Positions 36,957 to 47,322 of a stretch of 64,000 nucleotides of DNA are shown in pieces (within the stretch, counting starts at the first letter, position 1; each line of letters opens with the position of its first letter). A model generated the notes under the pieces. It saw only the letters and a program-made list of their open reading frames with translations, did no database searches and was not told the DNA's origin. The DNA lies in the NCBI RefSeq assembly GCF_004798685.1, contig NZ_CP039291.1, forward strand, positions 1,054,001-1,118,000, in the 5' to 3' direction. The translations under genes and the position numbers were made by a program. Source of the stretch: Cellulomonas shaoxiangyii (GTDB taxonomy: Bacteria > Actinomycetota > Actinomycetes > Actinomycetales > Cellulomonadaceae).

Positions 36957-37445
36957 TCAGGCGGCGCGCCCGGCGACCGAGCGGAGGCCCAGCCCGCCGA
37001 GCAGGAACCCGACGCCGATCCCGACGAGGGCGGTCGCGACGCCGAACGCCACGACCGACGTGAGCAGCGACGCGCGCAGGAACGTGCCGGTCGTCGCCAT
37101 GTCGCGCAGCGGGTCCTCCCGGTCGATCTCGGCGTAGGTGCGCCCGTCGGTCGCGGCGAGGACGTCGCTGCGGATGGCCTCGGTCTGCGCCCACGCCTCC
37201 CAGGGCGTGTCGAGCGACGCACCGACGAACGCGGGAGCGCTCTCGGCGACGGTCACGCCCTCGCTCGACAGCCCCGCGGCCGTCACGGCCCAGGTGCCGG
37301 CGCCGCCGAGCACGAACAGCGTGCCGAGGACGAGGAGCAGGGTGGCGACGAGCCGGGCGCGGCCCGACGCGGGTGCTGCGGGACGGTCGGCGAACGGTGC
37401 GCCGCCGGTGCCGGCGGACGTGGACGTGCTGGCGGGTGTGGACAT
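36957..37445 (-). CDS. Small actinobacterial membrane protein (LigA-misannotated family)
   Basis: 162 residues: a Thr/Ser/Ala-rich tail, a helix (LVATLLLVLGTLFVLGGAGTW), an extracellular domain (~70-125, with TDGRTYAEIDREDPLRDMA) and a second helix (SVVAFGVATALVGIGVGFLLGG). This two-helix family is widespread in actinobacteria and is often labelled 'aromatic ring-opening dioxygenase LigA', which nothing in the sequence supports. AGGGGG precedes the ATG. Function unknown. Confidence 0.75.
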   Translation of the reverse strand: MSTPASTSTSAGTGGAPFADRPAAPASGRARLVATLLLVLGTLFVLGGAGTWAVTAAGLSSEGVTVAESAPAFVGASLDTPWEAWAQTEAIRSDVLAATDGRTYAEIDREDPLRDMATTGTFLRASLLTSVVAFGVATALVGIGVGFLLGGLGLRSVAGRAA

Positions 37446-37562
37446 CGGTGTACCCCCTGCGGTCGGCGGCGGTGGGGCCCCTCGGCGTGCGCCGGGCGGA
37501 CCCGCACCATCGCGAAGCGGATGGCGAATCGGACGGACGTGCACGGATCGGACGTCCATCCG

Positions 37563-38984
37563 TCAGACGAGAGAACAGGCCGATCCGTTCAACGCGAACC
37601 CGGTCGGTGCTGCGTTGGTCCCGCCGTGGGTCCCGTTGAAGCCGATCTGGACGGAGCCGCCGGCCGGGATCGTGCCGTTCCACGCGGCGTTGCGGGCGGT
37701 GACCTGCGCCCCGGACTGCGTGACGACCGAGCTCCACGCCTGCGTCACCTGCTGCCCGGACGGGAACGTCCACGTGAGCGTCCAGCCGCTCACGGGCGCG
37801 GTGGACGTGTTGCGGACCGTGACGTTGGCCGTGAAGCCGGTGTTCCACTGGTTGACGCTCCACCCGACGCTGCACGCTCCCGCCGGGGTCGTCGGGGTGG
37901 GGGACGTCGTCGGCGACACGGTCGGCGTGGGGGAGACCGTGGGTGTGGGCGACGCCGTGGGCGTGGGGGAGACGGTGGGCGTGGGCGACACGGTGGGCGT
38001 GGGGGAGGTGGTCGGCGCGGGTCCGTCGAGGCCGAAGAACCGGATCGCCGCGGCCGCGTCGACCGGGAGGTTGTGCGACGTGCCGGCCAGGCTGTTGGCC
38101 TCGAGCGGTGCCTGGTCGCCCGTCCCACCGAAGCGCTGGCGCGTCCGGTTGCCGAGGGTCTCGGTGGAGCTCGGCGTGCTCGGCAGGCCCAGCACGTTCG
38201 TCCACTGCTCGATCGCCTCGCCGTGGTTCACGTAGCTGAGGGTCTCGTCGTTCACGCCGTGCCACAGCTGCACGCGGGGCCGGGCTCCGGTGTAGCCCGG
38301 GTACGTCGCACGTGCGGCGTCGCCCCACTGCTCTGCGGACTGCACGCGCCGGCCCTGCGCGCACTCGCTGTTCCAGCCCGCCTGCGCCGTCGTCCCGGGC
38401 TTCGCGCCGTTGGTCGCGAAGCACGTCGCCGGCACGCCGGCGAACGCGGAGCCGGCCGCGAAGACGTCGGGGTACTCCGCGAGCAGCAGCTGGGTGGTCA
38501 TGGCGCCGGACGACACCCCGGTCACGAACACGCGGCGCGTGTCCGTCGCGTACCGCTGCTGCACGTGCCGCACCATCTGCACGATGCTCTGCGGGTCGCT
38601 GCCGCCGTCGCGCACGAGCGCGTTCGCCGACGACACGTCGAAGCAGCTGCCCGGCCGGTTCGTGCTCGGGTAGATCGCGATGAACCCGTGCTGCGACGCC
38701 AGCTCGTCGAACTGCGCCCCGCTGTACATCGCCTGCGCGCTGCCGGTGCAGTAGTGCACGACGACGAGGACGCCGGGGTTGGCGGCGAGCCGGTCGGGCA
38801 CGAACAGGTGCATCCGCAGCCCGCCCGGGTTGGTGCCGAAGCCGCTGACCTCGACCAGCGAGGCCGCCTGGGCCGGTGGCGCGGTCGCGGTGAGGGCGAC
38901 GCCGCCGGCGGCGGCCACCGTGAGGGCGGCGACCACGGCCGTGATCCGGCGCCGCACGGTGCGCAGGGCGCGCAACGGGTGCAT
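37563..38984 (-). CDS. Secreted CE1/PHB-depolymerase-like esterase with CBM2
   Basis: 473 residues. Signal peptide to ~A41; alpha/beta-hydrolase of the poly(3-hydroxybutyrate) depolymerase/feruloyl and acetylxylan esterase family with S158 (GVSSG), D246 (HGVNDE) and H304 (GTSHNL) as the likely triad; a Pro-Thr linker (~322-368); and a C-terminal CBM2 with cysteines at both ends and conserved tryptophans, which binds cellulose or xylan. Probably removes acetyl or feruloyl groups from plant xylan. GAGGAGGAA is 7 nt before the ATG. Preceded by a 32-bp perfect palindrome. Confidence 0.9.
   Translation of the reverse strand: MHPLRALRTVRRRITAVVAALTVAAAGGVALTATAPPAQAASLVEVSGFGTNPGGLRMHLFVPDRLAANPGVLVVVHYCTGSAQAMYSGAQFDELASQHGFIAIYPSTNRPGSCFDVSSANALVRDGGSDPQSIVQMVRHVQQRYATDTRRVFVTGVSSGAMTTQLLLAEYPDVFAAGSAFAGVPATCFATNGAKPGTTAQAGWNSECAQGRRVQSAEQWGDAARATYPGYTGARPRVQLWHGVNDETLSYVNHGEAIEQWTNVLGLPSTPSSTETLGNRTRQRFGGTGDQAPLEANSLAGTSHNLPVDAAAAIRFFGLDGPAPTTSPTPTVSPTPTVSPTPTASPTPTVSPTPTVSPTTSPTPTTPAGACSVGWSVNQWNTGFTANVTVRNTSTAPVSGWTLTWTFPSGQQVTQAWSSVVTQSGAQVTARNAAWNGTIPAGGSVQIGFNGTHGGTNAAPTGFALNGSACSLV
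37891..38020 (-). repeat. Tandem repeats coding the Pro-Thr linker
   Basis: Short GTGGGCGTGGGCGAC-like units repeat here and encode the [12 protein letters not shown] linker between the esterase and the CBM2. Slippage could change linker length. Confidence 0.75.
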
Positions 38985-39028
38985 CGGTGTTCCTCCTCGA
39001 CGCCGGGTGGCGTCGCGGCGGGCCGCGA

Positions 39029-39060
39029 CGCGGGCCCCGATATCGATATCGGGGCCCGCG
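39029..39060. promoter_or_regulatory. 32-bp perfect palindrome between purU and the esterase gene
   Basis: Every base of 39029-39060 pairs with its mirror; the centre is GATATCGATATC, flanked by CGCGGGCCCC and GGGGCCCGCG. It lies 69 bp after the purU stop and 45 bp before the esterase ATG, both on the minus strand. It could be the purU terminator (GC-rich stem, short AT-rich tip) or an operator for the esterase. Confidence 0.6.
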
Positions 39061-39129
39061 GTCAGCATGCCGACGCCGCGCCCGTGGCGCAGGAGGCCGA
39101 AACGCTTCGTCCGCCCGGGAGGCGGCCGG

Positions 39130-39996
<867 letters not shown>

Positions 39997-40045
39997 GGGG
40001 TCCGAGAGTAGTGCGCCTCGCCGCGCGGCTGACACGATGAGCCGC

Positions 40046-40543
40046 ATGACGCAGGACGACCTCGACATCCGCCCGGTCACCGCCGACGACGCGGGTGAGC
40101 TGCTCACGCTGCGCCGTGCGGCGTTCGTGACGGAGGCGCAGCAGTACGGCGACCCGCACATCCCGCCGCTGACGCAGACCCTCGACGAGCTGCTCGCCGA
40201 CCTGCACGCGGACGGCGTCATGACGCTCGGCGCGTGGCACGGGCACCGCCTCATCGGGTCCATCCGGGTGCTGGTCGAGGGCACCCGGGCGACGCTCGGC
40301 CGGTTCGCCGTCGCGCCCGACCTGCAGGGGCGTGGCGTCGGCACCGAGCTGCTCACGGCGATCCTCCCGTACCTGCCCGACGGCATCGAGGAGGTCTGGG
40401 TGTTCACCGGCCGCGACTCGGTGCAGAACATCGCCCTCTACGCCAAGGCCGGCTACGAGCACCAGCACGACCAGACGGCGGGCGACCTGACGTACGCGTA
40501 CCTGCGCAAGCTGCTCGGCGAGGGCGAGCCGGCGCAGGCCTGA
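40046..40543 (+). CDS. GNAT family N-acetyltransferase
   Basis: 165 residues with the acetyl-CoA-binding motif VAPDLQGRGVGTELL and the C-terminal NIALYAKAGYEHQHD strand. The N-terminal half contains DPHIPPLTQTLDEL. Substrate unknown. An ATG at 40037 is also possible; I prefer 40046 because a CACGAT -10-like box ends 7 nt before it. Divergent from purU with about 50 bp between starts. Confidence 0.88.
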   Translation: MTQDDLDIRPVTADDAGELLTLRRAAFVTEAQQYGDPHIPPLTQTLDELLADLHADGVMTLGAWHGHRLIGSIRVLVEGTRATLGRFAVAPDLQGRGVGTELLTAILPYLPDGIEEVWVFTGRDSVQNIALYAKAGYEHQHDQTAGDLTYAYLRKLLGEGEPAQA

Positions 40544-40573
40544 CGCCGGGCGCGGCGTCCACCGCCGTCGCGG

Positions 40574-41542
40574 TCAGGAGGTGCGCGTCGTCGACGGTCG
40601 GCCGGCTGGCGGCGCGGGGACTCCGGCCGCCGGGGCCGGGGGCGCGCCGGGTGTGCGCCGGCGCCCGCGGAACAGCCTCCCCGCAGCGGGCTGACCGAGG
40701 ACGACCCCGACGAGCACCGCCACGACGCCGAGCCCTTGCAGCGGCGTCAGGTGCTCGCCGCCGATCGCGAGGCCCACGGCCACGCCGGTGAGCGGGTTCA
40801 GCAGGCCCACGAGGCCGACGGCCCCCGCGGGCAGCCGGCGCAGCGCGGAGAACCAGGCGACGTACGCGAGCGCCGTCGCGACGAGCGAGACGTACGCGAT
40901 GCCGAGCCACCCGCGCGCGTCGAGCGCCGGGGGAGCGCCCTCGGCGACGGCGGCGACCGGGACGAGCAGCAGGCCGCCCGCGACGAGCTGCCACGCCGTC
41001 GACGCGAGCACGTCGACGTCGTCCTTCCACCGGGTCGCGAGCACGAACCCGACGGACGACATGACCATCGCCGTGCCGCCGGCGAGCACGCCGACGGGGT
41101 TCACGGCGACCGCGCCGGTGACGAGCATCGCGACGACGCCCGCGAGCCCGACCATCGCGCCCACCACGGCGGCGGCGCGGGGTCGCTGCCCGAGCAGCGG
41201 CCACGCGACGAGCATGAGGACGAACGGCGCGACGGCCATGACGGTCGACGCGACCGACGTCGGCAGCAGCTGCGCCGCGACGTAGACGAGCACGAAGAAC
41301 CCGCTCATGTTGAGCGCGCCGAGCACGAGCGACCGCCACCACCAGCGACCGCGGGGCGCCTGCCGGGCGAGGGCGAGCAGGACGAGGCCCGCGGGCAGCG
41401 CCCGCAGCACCGAGCCCCACAGCGGGGCGTCGGCGGGGAGGGTGTGCCGGGTGACGTAGTACGCGGCTCCCCAGGAGACCGGGGCGAGCGCCGCGACCAG
41501 GGACCAGCGCACGGAGCCGGCCGCGGCCGCGTTGTCTTCCAC
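40574..41542 (-). CDS. EamA/DMT-family exporter
   Basis: 322 residues with ten hydrophobic helices in two EamA halves (start VRWSLVAALAPVSWGAAYYVTRH; second half from VGFVLATRW), plus a Pro/Ala-rich cytosolic tail. Drug/metabolite exporters of this type export amino acids or small toxins; the substrate here is unknown. TAGATT (41550-41555) 7 nt before the GTG suggests a leaderless mRNA. Divergent from a MarR gene across 39 bp with a shared inverted repeat, so MarR probably represses it. Confidence 0.88.
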   Translation of the reverse strand: MEDNAAAAGSVRWSLVAALAPVSWGAAYYVTRHTLPADAPLWGSVLRALPAGLVLLALARQAPRGRWWWRSLVLGALNMSGFFVLVYVAAQLLPTSVASTVMAVAPFVLMLVAWPLLGQRPRAAAVVGAMVGLAGVVAMLVTGAVAVNPVGVLAGGTAMVMSSVGFVLATRWKDDVDVLASTAWQLVAGGLLLVPVAAVAEGAPPALDARGWLGIAYVSLVATALAYVAWFSALRRLPAGAVGLVGLLNPLTGVAVGLAIGGEHLTPLQGLGVVAVLVGVVLGQPAAGRLFRGRRRTPGAPPAPAAGVPAPPAGRPSTTRTS

Positions 41543-41575
41543 GGAAGGGAATCTATCTGACGTGGAAGATATGAT
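41535..41575. promoter_or_regulatory. Divergent promoters with MarR operator
   Basis: TCTTCCACG (41535-41543) and CGTGGAAGA (41561-41569) are exact inverted 9-mers. The left arm covers the exporter start codon; between the arms lies its -10 (TAGATT, reverse strand, 41550-41555); the right arm abuts the marR -10 (TATGAT, 41570-41575). A bound MarR dimer would block both genes. Confidence 0.65.
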
Positions 41576-41581
41576 CCACCC

Positions 41582-42103
41582 GTGAGCGACACGGACCTCC
41601 CGCCGGACTTCGTCGACGACGTCCGCGCCGCGTGGACGCGCGAGCGGCCCGACCTCGACGTGACCACGCAGGGCGTCTTCGGCCGGCTGAGCCGCGTCGC
41701 GCTCCGGGTCACGGACGAGCTCGTCGCGGTGTACCGGCAGCACGGCCTCGCCGAGGGCGACTTCGACGTCCTCGCGACGCTGCGGCGCGCGGGGGAGCCG
41801 TACGCGTACTCCGCGGGCGAGCTCGCCGAGCACACGCTGGTCACCAGCGGCGGCATGACCAAGCGCGTCGACCGGCTCGAGGCGGCCGGGCTGGTGCGGC
41901 GGCGGGTCAGCGAGACGGACGGCCGCGGACGCGTCGTCGAGCTCACCGACCGGGGGCGCGAGGTGATCGACGCCGCGTTCACCGACCACATCGCCAACCA
42001 GCACCGGCTCCTGGCGCTGCTGGACCCGGGCGACGCGGACCTGCTCGAGGACGTCCTGCGGCGCTGGCTCGCCCGCCTGGAGGACCTGCCGTCCCCCCGC
42101 TGA
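41582..42103 (+). CDS. MarR family transcriptional regulator
   Basis: 173 residues with the winged-helix core ([32 protein letters not shown]; beta wing [17 protein letters not shown]). GTG start 6 nt after a TATGAT -10 box, no Shine-Dalgarno, so leaderless. The likely targets are its own gene and the divergent EamA exporter. The ligand is unknown. Confidence 0.92.
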   Translation: MSDTDLPPDFVDDVRAAWTRERPDLDVTTQGVFGRLSRVALRVTDELVAVYRQHGLAEGDFDVLATLRRAGEPYAYSAGELAEHTLVTSGGMTKRVDRLEAAGLVRRRVSETDGRGRVVELTDRGREVIDAAFTDHIANQHRLLALLDPGDADLLEDVLRRWLARLEDLPSPR

Positions 42104-42121
42104 CCGCCGCGCACCCACCGC

Positions 42122-42168
42122 CGAGACCGTGCATCCCGGGAGCTGTGGGCCCCGGGGGGACGGTCTCG
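42122..42168 (+). terminator. Terminator after marR
   Basis: CGAGACCGT (42122-42130) pairs with ACGGTCTCG (42160-42168), with inner CCCGGG/CCCGGG pairing. Confidence 0.6.
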
Positions 42169-42219
42169 ACGGCGGCCGCGGTGCCGTGGGACGCGCCCGG
42201 CGGCCGCGTGCGCGGTTGG

Positions 42220-42225
42220 TAGGCT
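42220..42225 (+). promoter_or_regulatory. -10 box of the glyA riboswitch transcript
   Basis: TAGGCT sits 6 nt before the ZTP aptamer, the same spacing as at purH. No clear -35 was seen. Confidence 0.55.
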
Positions 42226-42230
42226 GTGCG

Positions 42231-42312
42231 GGTCGTGACTGGCGCAACAGGTGGGTCACCACCGGGGAGCGACGCAGCAGCTGGACCAACGGGTCGGACG
42301 CCTGGGCCCCTC
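42231..42312 (+). promoter_or_regulatory. ZTP (pfl) riboswitch upstream of glyA-folD
   Basis: Contains GTCGTGACTGGCGC, then CACCACCGGGGAGCG, a variable insert and ACGCCTGGGCC, matching the ZTP aptamer and nearly identical to the purH copy over its conserved parts. A downstream hairpin (GTGCGGG 42339-42345 with CCCGCAC 42357-42363) may form the expression platform. Regulates serine hydroxymethyltransferase and FolD, the supply side of one-carbon units. Confidence 0.9.
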
Positions 42313-42387
42313 GGTCGCCCCACACCGGCACTCCGTGTGTGCGGGTGCCCGGTGCGCCCGCACGGTTGACTGCGACAGGAGCCCAGC

Positions 42388-43668
42388 ATGAGCGACAGCC
42401 TGCTCGACCAGAACATCTCCGAGCTCGACCCCGAGATCGCCGCCGTCCTCGACGGGGAGCTCGCCCGCCAGCAGGACACGCTCGAGATGATCGCGAGCGA
42501 GAACTTCGTCCCCCGCGCCGTCCTGCAGGCGCAGGGATCCGTGCTCACCAACAAGTACGCCGAGGGCTACCCCGGCCGCCGGTACTACGGCGGCTGCGAG
42601 CAGGTCGACATCGCCGAGACCATCGCGATCGACCGTGCCAAGGCCCTCTTCGGCGCCGAGCACGCCAACGTCCAGCCGCACTCGGGCGCGACCGCCAACG
42701 CTGCCGTGCTGCACGCGCTCATCAACGCCGGCGACCGGATCCTCGGCCTCGACCTCGCGCACGGCGGCCACCTGACGCACGGCATGCGCATCAACTTCTC
42801 GGGCAAGCTCTACGACGTCGCCGCGTACGGCGTCGACCCGCAGACGTTCCGCGTCGAGCCGGAGGCCGTGCGCAAGGCCGCGCTCGAGCACCGCCCCGAC
42901 GTCATCATCGGCGGCTGGTCGGCCTACCCGCGCCACCTCGACTTCGCCGCCTTCCGCGAGATCGCCGACGAGGTCGGCGCGAAGCTCTGGGTCGACATGG
43001 CGCACTTCGCCGGCCTCGTCGCCGCGGACCTGCACCCGTCGCCCGTCCCGCACGCCGACGTCGTCTCCTCGACCGTGCACAAGACCATCGGCGGCCCGCG
43101 CTCCGGCTTCATCCTCTCGCGCGGCGAGTACGCCAAGAAGATCGACTCCGCCGTGTTCCCGGGCCAGCAGGGCGGCCCGCTCATGCACGTGATCGCCGCG
43201 AAGGCCGTCGCGTTCAAGGTGGCCGGCACCGAGGAGTTCCGCGACCGCCAGCAGCGGACGATCGACGGCGCGCGCATCATCGCCGAGCGCCTGACCGCGC
43301 CGGACGTCGCCGCAGCGGGCGTCTCCGTCCTCACGGGCGGCACCGACGTGCACCTCGTGCTCGTCGACCTGCGCCACTCGACCCTCGACGGCCAGCAGGC
43401 CGAGGACCTCCTGCACTCGGTCGGCGTCACGGTCAACCGCAACGCCGTGCCGTTCGACCCGCGCCCGCCGCGCGTCACGTCCGGTCTGCGCATCGGCACG
43501 CCCGCGCTCGCGACCCGGGGCCTCGGCGACGCCGAGTTCACCGAGGTCGCCGACATCATCGCCACCGCGCTCGTCGAGGGCACCGGTGCGGACGTCGACG
43601 CGCTGCGGGCGCGCGTGCGCAAGCTGACCGAGGCGTTCCCGCTGTACGCCGACCTGCAGCAGTACTGA
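42388..43668 (+). CDS. glyA: Serine hydroxymethyltransferase
   Basis: PLP enzyme converting serine plus THF to glycine plus 5,10-methylene-THF. 426 residues; [18 protein letters not shown] at ~34-51, [23 protein letters not shown] and the PLP lysine K232 in [14 protein letters not shown]. The ATG follows ACAGGAG. folD follows after 14 bp; the pair is headed by a ZTP riboswitch. Confidence 0.97.
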   Translation: MSDSLLDQNISELDPEIAAVLDGELARQQDTLEMIASENFVPRAVLQAQGSVLTNKYAEGYPGRRYYGGCEQVDIAETIAIDRAKALFGAEHANVQPHSGATANAAVLHALINAGDRILGLDLAHGGHLTHGMRINFSGKLYDVAAYGVDPQTFRVEPEAVRKAALEHRPDVIIGGWSAYPRHLDFAAFREIADEVGAKLWVDMAHFAGLVAADLHPSPVPHADVVSSTVHKTIGGPRSGFILSRGEYAKKIDSAVFPGQQGGPLMHVIAAKAVAFKVAGTEEFRDRQQRTIDGARIIAERLTAPDVAAAGVSVLTGGTDVHLVLVDLRHSTLDGQQAEDLLHSVGVTVNRNAVPFDPRPPRVTSGLRIGTPALATRGLGDAEFTEVADIIATALVEGTGADVDALRARVRKLTEAFPLYADLQQY

Positions 43669-43682
43669 GCGGAGGAGCGACC

Positions 43683-44564
43683 ATGACCGCCCAGAAGCTC
43701 GACGGCACCGCCGCCGCCGCGGAGATCAAGGGGGAGCTGACGCAGCGCGTGGCCGCGCTCGCCGAGCGGGGCGTCGTGCCCGGGCTCGGCACGCTCCTCG
43801 TCGGCGAGGACCCCGGCTCGCGCTGGTACGTCGCCGGCAAGCACAAGGACTGCGCCGAGGTCGGCATCGCGTCGATCCGCGAGGACCTGCCCGCCGACGC
43901 CTCGCAGGAGGAGATCGAGGCGGCGGTCCGGCGTCTCAACGACGACCCGGCGTGCACCGGGTTCATCGTGCAGCTGCCGCTCCCCGACGGCGTCGACACC
44001 CACCGGGTGCTCGAGCTGATCGACCCGGCCAAGGACGCCGACGGGCTGCACCCGACGAACCTCGGGCGGCTCGTGCTGCGGGTGAACGGGCCGGTCGAGT
44101 CGCCGCTGCCGTGCACGCCCGCGGGCATCGTGGAGCTGCTGCGGCGGCACGGCGTCGAGCTCAAGGGTGCGGACGTGGTGGTGGTCGGCCGCGGGGTCAC
44201 CGTCGGCCGCTCGATCGGCCTGCTGCTGACGCGCAAGGAGATCAACGCGACCGTCACGCTCACGCACACGGGCACGGTCGACCTGGCCGAGCACACGCGG
44301 CACGCGGACGTCGTCATCGCCGCGGCCGGCGTGCCCGGCATCATCACCGCCGACATCGTGAAGCCCGGCGCGGTCGTCGTCGACGTCGGCGTCTCCCGCG
44401 CCGTCGACCAGACGACGGGCAAGAGCCGCGTGGTCGGCGACGTGGACCCCGGCGTGTGGGACGTGGCGTCGTGGGTGTCGCCGAACCCCGGCGGTGTCGG
44501 CCCGATGACGCGGGCGATGCTGCTGCAGAACGTGGTCGGCACGGCGGAGCGGCTCGCCGGCTGA
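43683..44564 (+). CDS. folD: Methylenetetrahydrofolate dehydrogenase / cyclohydrolase
   Basis: Converts 5,10-methylene-THF to 10-formyl-THF. 293 residues; Y49 and K53 in [12 protein letters not shown] are the catalytic pair, with [19 protein letters not shown] and the NADP-binding [21 protein letters not shown] precedes the ATG. Together with GlyA it supplies the 10-formyl-THF used by PurN and PurH, encoded in the same window. A terminator follows. Confidence 0.96.
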   Translation: MTAQKLDGTAAAAEIKGELTQRVAALAERGVVPGLGTLLVGEDPGSRWYVAGKHKDCAEVGIASIREDLPADASQEEIEAAVRRLNDDPACTGFIVQLPLPDGVDTHRVLELIDPAKDADGLHPTNLGRLVLRVNGPVESPLPCTPAGIVELLRRHGVELKGADVVVVGRGVTVGRSIGLLLTRKEINATVTLTHTGTVDLAEHTRHADVVIAAAGVPGIITADIVKPGAVVVDVGVSRAVDQTTGKSRVVGDVDPGVWDVASWVSPNPGGVGPMTRAMLLQNVVGTAERLAG

Positions 44565-44576
44565 CGTCGTCGCGAC

Positions 44577-44614
44577 ACGCAGGGCCCGGGTGCGTCCGCG
44601 CCCGGGCCCTGCGT
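44577..44614 (+). terminator. Terminator after folD
   Basis: A 14-bp perfect stem (ACGCAGGGCCCGGG at 44577-44590; CCCGGGCCCTGCGT at 44601-44614) with a 10-nt loop. Confidence 0.82.
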
Positions 44615-44718
44615 CGTCCCGTGCGGGTCGTGCCCGGGCGGGCCGCGGGCCGATGAGTCGGGCACCCGGTGCCGGTCTGCCCCCGTGTCCCCCTCCGCGC
44701 AGGTGAAGGAGCACGACG

Positions 44719-45198
44719 ATGGGCGCCGTCCGCACGCACCTCTGGTTCCCCGAGCACGGGTACCAGGCCGCCGAGTTCTACGTCTCGGTCGTCCCGAGCT
44801 CGCGCATCACGGCGGTCGTGGCGGCACCGCCCGGGGTTCCCGACGTGCACGAGGGCGATCCGTTCGTGGTCGAGCTGGAGCTCGACGGGCACGCGGTGAC
44901 GATCCTCACCGCCGGGCCGGCGTTCCGGCTGGACGAGGCGTTCTCGCTCTACCTCGTCGCGGAGACGCAGGAGGAGGTCGACCACTACTGGGAGACGCTC
45001 ACCGCCGACGGCGGCGAGCCCGGCCGGTGCGGCTGGCTGAAGGACCGGTTCGGCGTCTCCTGGCAGGTGGTGCCGCGCATGCTGGACGAGCTGTGGGGTC
45101 GCCCCGACGCTGCCGGGGTCCAGCGCGCCATGCAGCTGATGCTCGGGATGACGAAGATCGAGATCGCCCCGCTCGAGGCGGCGTACGCCAACGCCTGA
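44719..45198 (+). CDS. VOC/PhnB-like fold protein
   Basis: 159 residues with the start TRTHLWF...YQAAEFYVSVVPSSRI and the end CGWLKDRFGVSWQVVPRML, the pattern of the PhnB/3-demethylubiquinone-like VOC family. These are metal-binding folds with mostly unknown substrates. AAGGAG is 9 nt before the ATG. It has no functional link to neighbours that I can see. Confidence 0.85.
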   Translation: MGAVRTHLWFPEHGYQAAEFYVSVVPSSRITAVVAAPPGVPDVHEGDPFVVELELDGHAVTILTAGPAFRLDEAFSLYLVAETQEEVDHYWETLTADGGEPGRCGWLKDRFGVSWQVVPRMLDELWGRPDAAGVQRAMQLMLGMTKIEIAPLEAAYANA

Positions 45199-45260
45199 AC
45201 CGGGCGCCGGGGGAGCTCGCACGGCGCCGGGGTGTCGGTGGCGTGGGGGAGAATGTCCCG

Positions 45261-46073
45261 GTGCTGACCGTCGCCTCCGTCAACGTCAACGGGATCCGGG
45301 CCGCCTTCCGCCGCGGCATGCAGGAGTGGCTCGACGTCCGCAAGCCCGACGTCCTGCTGCTGCAGGAGGTCCGCGGCTCGGACGAGATCCTCGCCGACCA
45401 CCTGTCCTCGGGCGGGTGGGACCTCGCGCACGAGGCCGCCGAGGCCAAGGGCCGCGCCGGGGTCGCCATCGCCTCGCGCGTGCCCATGAGCGCGGTGCGG
45501 ATCGGCCTGGGCACGGGCGTGACGGGCGACTCCGGGCGCTGGGTCGAGGCCGACCTGGAGCTGCCCGCCGAGGACGGCCGCCCCGCGCGGTCGCTCACGG
45601 TCGTCTCGGCGTACATCCACTCCGCCACGGTCGGCACGCCGTCGATCGACGAGAAGTACGCCTTCCTCGAGCGTGTCACGGCCCGCATGCGCGAGCTGCA
45701 GGCGGACGGGCGGCTCGCCGTCGTCGCCGGCGACGTCAACATCGCGCACCGCGAGGTCGACATCAAGAACTGGAAGGGCAACCGGGGGAAGGCCGGGTTC
45801 CTGCCGGAGGAGCGCGCCTACCTCGACCGCTGGTTCGGCGAGCTCGGGTGGCGCGACCTCGGCCGCGACCTGGGCGGCCCGGGCCCCGGCCCGTACACCT
45901 GGTGGTCGTGGCGCGGGAAGGCGTTCGACAACGACGCCGGCTGGCGGATCGACTACCAGATCGCCACGCCCGCCCTCGCCGAGCTCGCGCGGACCGCCAC
46001 GGTGGACCGTGCCGCCACCTACGACACGCGCTTCTCCGACCACGCGCCGCTGGTGGTCGAGTACGACCTCTGA
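45261..46073 (+). CDS. xth: Exonuclease III-type AP endonuclease
   Basis: 270 residues of the EEP family, cutting DNA 5' of abasic sites. Catalytic residues: N10 (NVNGIR), E36 (LLQEVRG), D158 and N160 (AGDVNIAH), D260 and H261 (FSDHAPL), plus WRIDYQIA. GTG start with a GAGAAT box 6 nt upstream and no ribosome-binding site, so possibly leaderless. Confidence 0.93.
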   Translation: MLTVASVNVNGIRAAFRRGMQEWLDVRKPDVLLLQEVRGSDEILADHLSSGGWDLAHEAAEAKGRAGVAIASRVPMSAVRIGLGTGVTGDSGRWVEADLELPAEDGRPARSLTVVSAYIHSATVGTPSIDEKYAFLERVTARMRELQADGRLAVVAGDVNIAHREVDIKNWKGNRGKAGFLPEERAYLDRWFGELGWRDLGRDLGGPGPGPYTWWSWRGKAFDNDAGWRIDYQIATPALAELARTATVDRAATYDTRFSDHAPLVVEYDL

Positions 46074-46110
46074 CGACGGCGCGGGTGCGGCGGGCGCACC
46101 GCCCCCCGCG

Positions 46111-47322
46111 TCAGTATCGGATCGCGTCGATGACCTTGACGCGCACGGCCACCGTGGCGGGCAGGATGCCGGCCAGCGCGCCGACACCCGTCGCGCACGC
46201 CATGCCGACGAGCGCGGCGGAGACCGGGAAAGGCGGCCGGTCCTGCAGACCGCCGAACAGCACGTCGGCGGGGATGTTCTTCACGACGGCCACGGCGATC
46301 ACGACGCCGACGAGCCCGGCCACCACCGTCGCGACGACCGACTCCAGCAGCACGCCGACGAAGATCCGCCCCGACGTGGCACCGAACGACCGGCGGATGC
46401 CGATCTCCCGGATCCGGTGGCGCACCGTCACCAGCGCGATGTTCACCAGGCCCAGCCCGCCCAGCAGCAGCGCGAACGCGCCGACGCCGAAGGCGACCCA
46501 CCGCGCGGCGCCCTGCAGCACCGCCCCTCCCAGGTCTCGGTTGTCGCCCACCGCCACGTCCCAGCCGGGCACGGCCGCCGCCACGTCCCGCTCCAGGCGC
46601 GGCACGAGCTCGTCCGCGATCCCGGTCGGCACCCACAGCACCAGCGTCGGCGCGGGCTGCCAGTAGTCCGCGGTCGGCCCCGCCTCGGGTGCGTACCAGC
46701 GCATGAGCTGGTCGTACAGCACCACGGCCTCGGGCTCCGCGCCCTCCCAGGCGTTCGGCACGACCCCGACGACCGTGGTCCGCACCGGCGCGTCGTCCCC
46801 GAGCAGCACGGTCGGGTGGGACGACAGGTCGGTGACACCGAGCCGCGCGAGGAAGGCCTCGTTGACGACGGCGACCGGCGCGAAAGCGTCCCGGTCCGCC
46901 TCCGTGAACCACCTGCCGGTGTCGACCTGGATCCGCTGGATCGTCGCCATGGCGGGGTCCACCGCACGGGTGGAGACCTGCGCCGTCCCGTCGGGGAACC
47001 GGAACGGCACCGTGCTCGACCAGTCACGGCTGGCCCACGTGATGCCGTACCGGTCGAGGGTGCGTGCGTACTCCGCGTCGAGCGCCGTGGGGGCGGCGGC
47101 CTGCCCGTCCCGGGGCCAGGCGTCCACGCGCACGGTGACCTGCCGGCCGGACCCACGGTCGCCCTGCTCCTCGAAGGCCTGCGAGAGCATATGCACCGCG
47201 GCCGTCACGCCCGTGATCGCCGCGACGGCCGCCGCGACGCCGATCAGGGCGAGCAGCACGCGCAGCCGGTGGATCCGCAGCTCGTCCCAGGCCTCGACGA
47301 GCGCGCCGACGACCCCGGTCAC
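46111..47322 (-). CDS. MacB/FtsX-type ABC export permease (set 2)
   Basis: 403 residues: one N-terminal helix, a ~200-residue extracytoplasmic MacB-PCD domain (WASRDW, VVGVVPNAWEGAEPEAVVLYDQLMR), then three helices with ALVTVRHRIREIGIRRSFGATSG, the FtsX-family signature. Works with the ATPase upstream (GTGA overlap) and an HlyD-like adaptor. The cargo is unknown. Confidence 0.9.
   Translation of the reverse strand: MTGVVGALVEAWDELRIHRLRVLLALIGVAAAVAAITGVTAAVHMLSQAFEEQGDRGSGRQVTVRVDAWPRDGQAAAPTALDAEYARTLDRYGITWASRDWSSTVPFRFPDGTAQVSTRAVDPAMATIQRIQVDTGRWFTEADRDAFAPVAVVNEAFLARLGVTDLSSHPTVLLGDDAPVRTTVVGVVPNAWEGAEPEAVVLYDQLMRWYAPEAGPTADYWQPAPTLVLWVPTGIADELVPRLERDVAAAVPGWDVAVGDNRDLGGAVLQGAARWVAFGVGAFALLLGGLGLVNIALVTVRHRIREIGIRRSFGATSGRIFVGVLLESVVATVVAGLVGVVIAVAVVKNIPADVLFGGLQDRPPFPVSAALVGMACATGVGALAGILPATVAVRVKVIDAIRY

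Noticed and set aside
37563..39068. Longer start for the esterase (39068)
   Set aside because: It would place ~28 charged residues before the signal peptide and run through the 32-bp palindrome; ATG 38984 has a strong ribosome-binding site.
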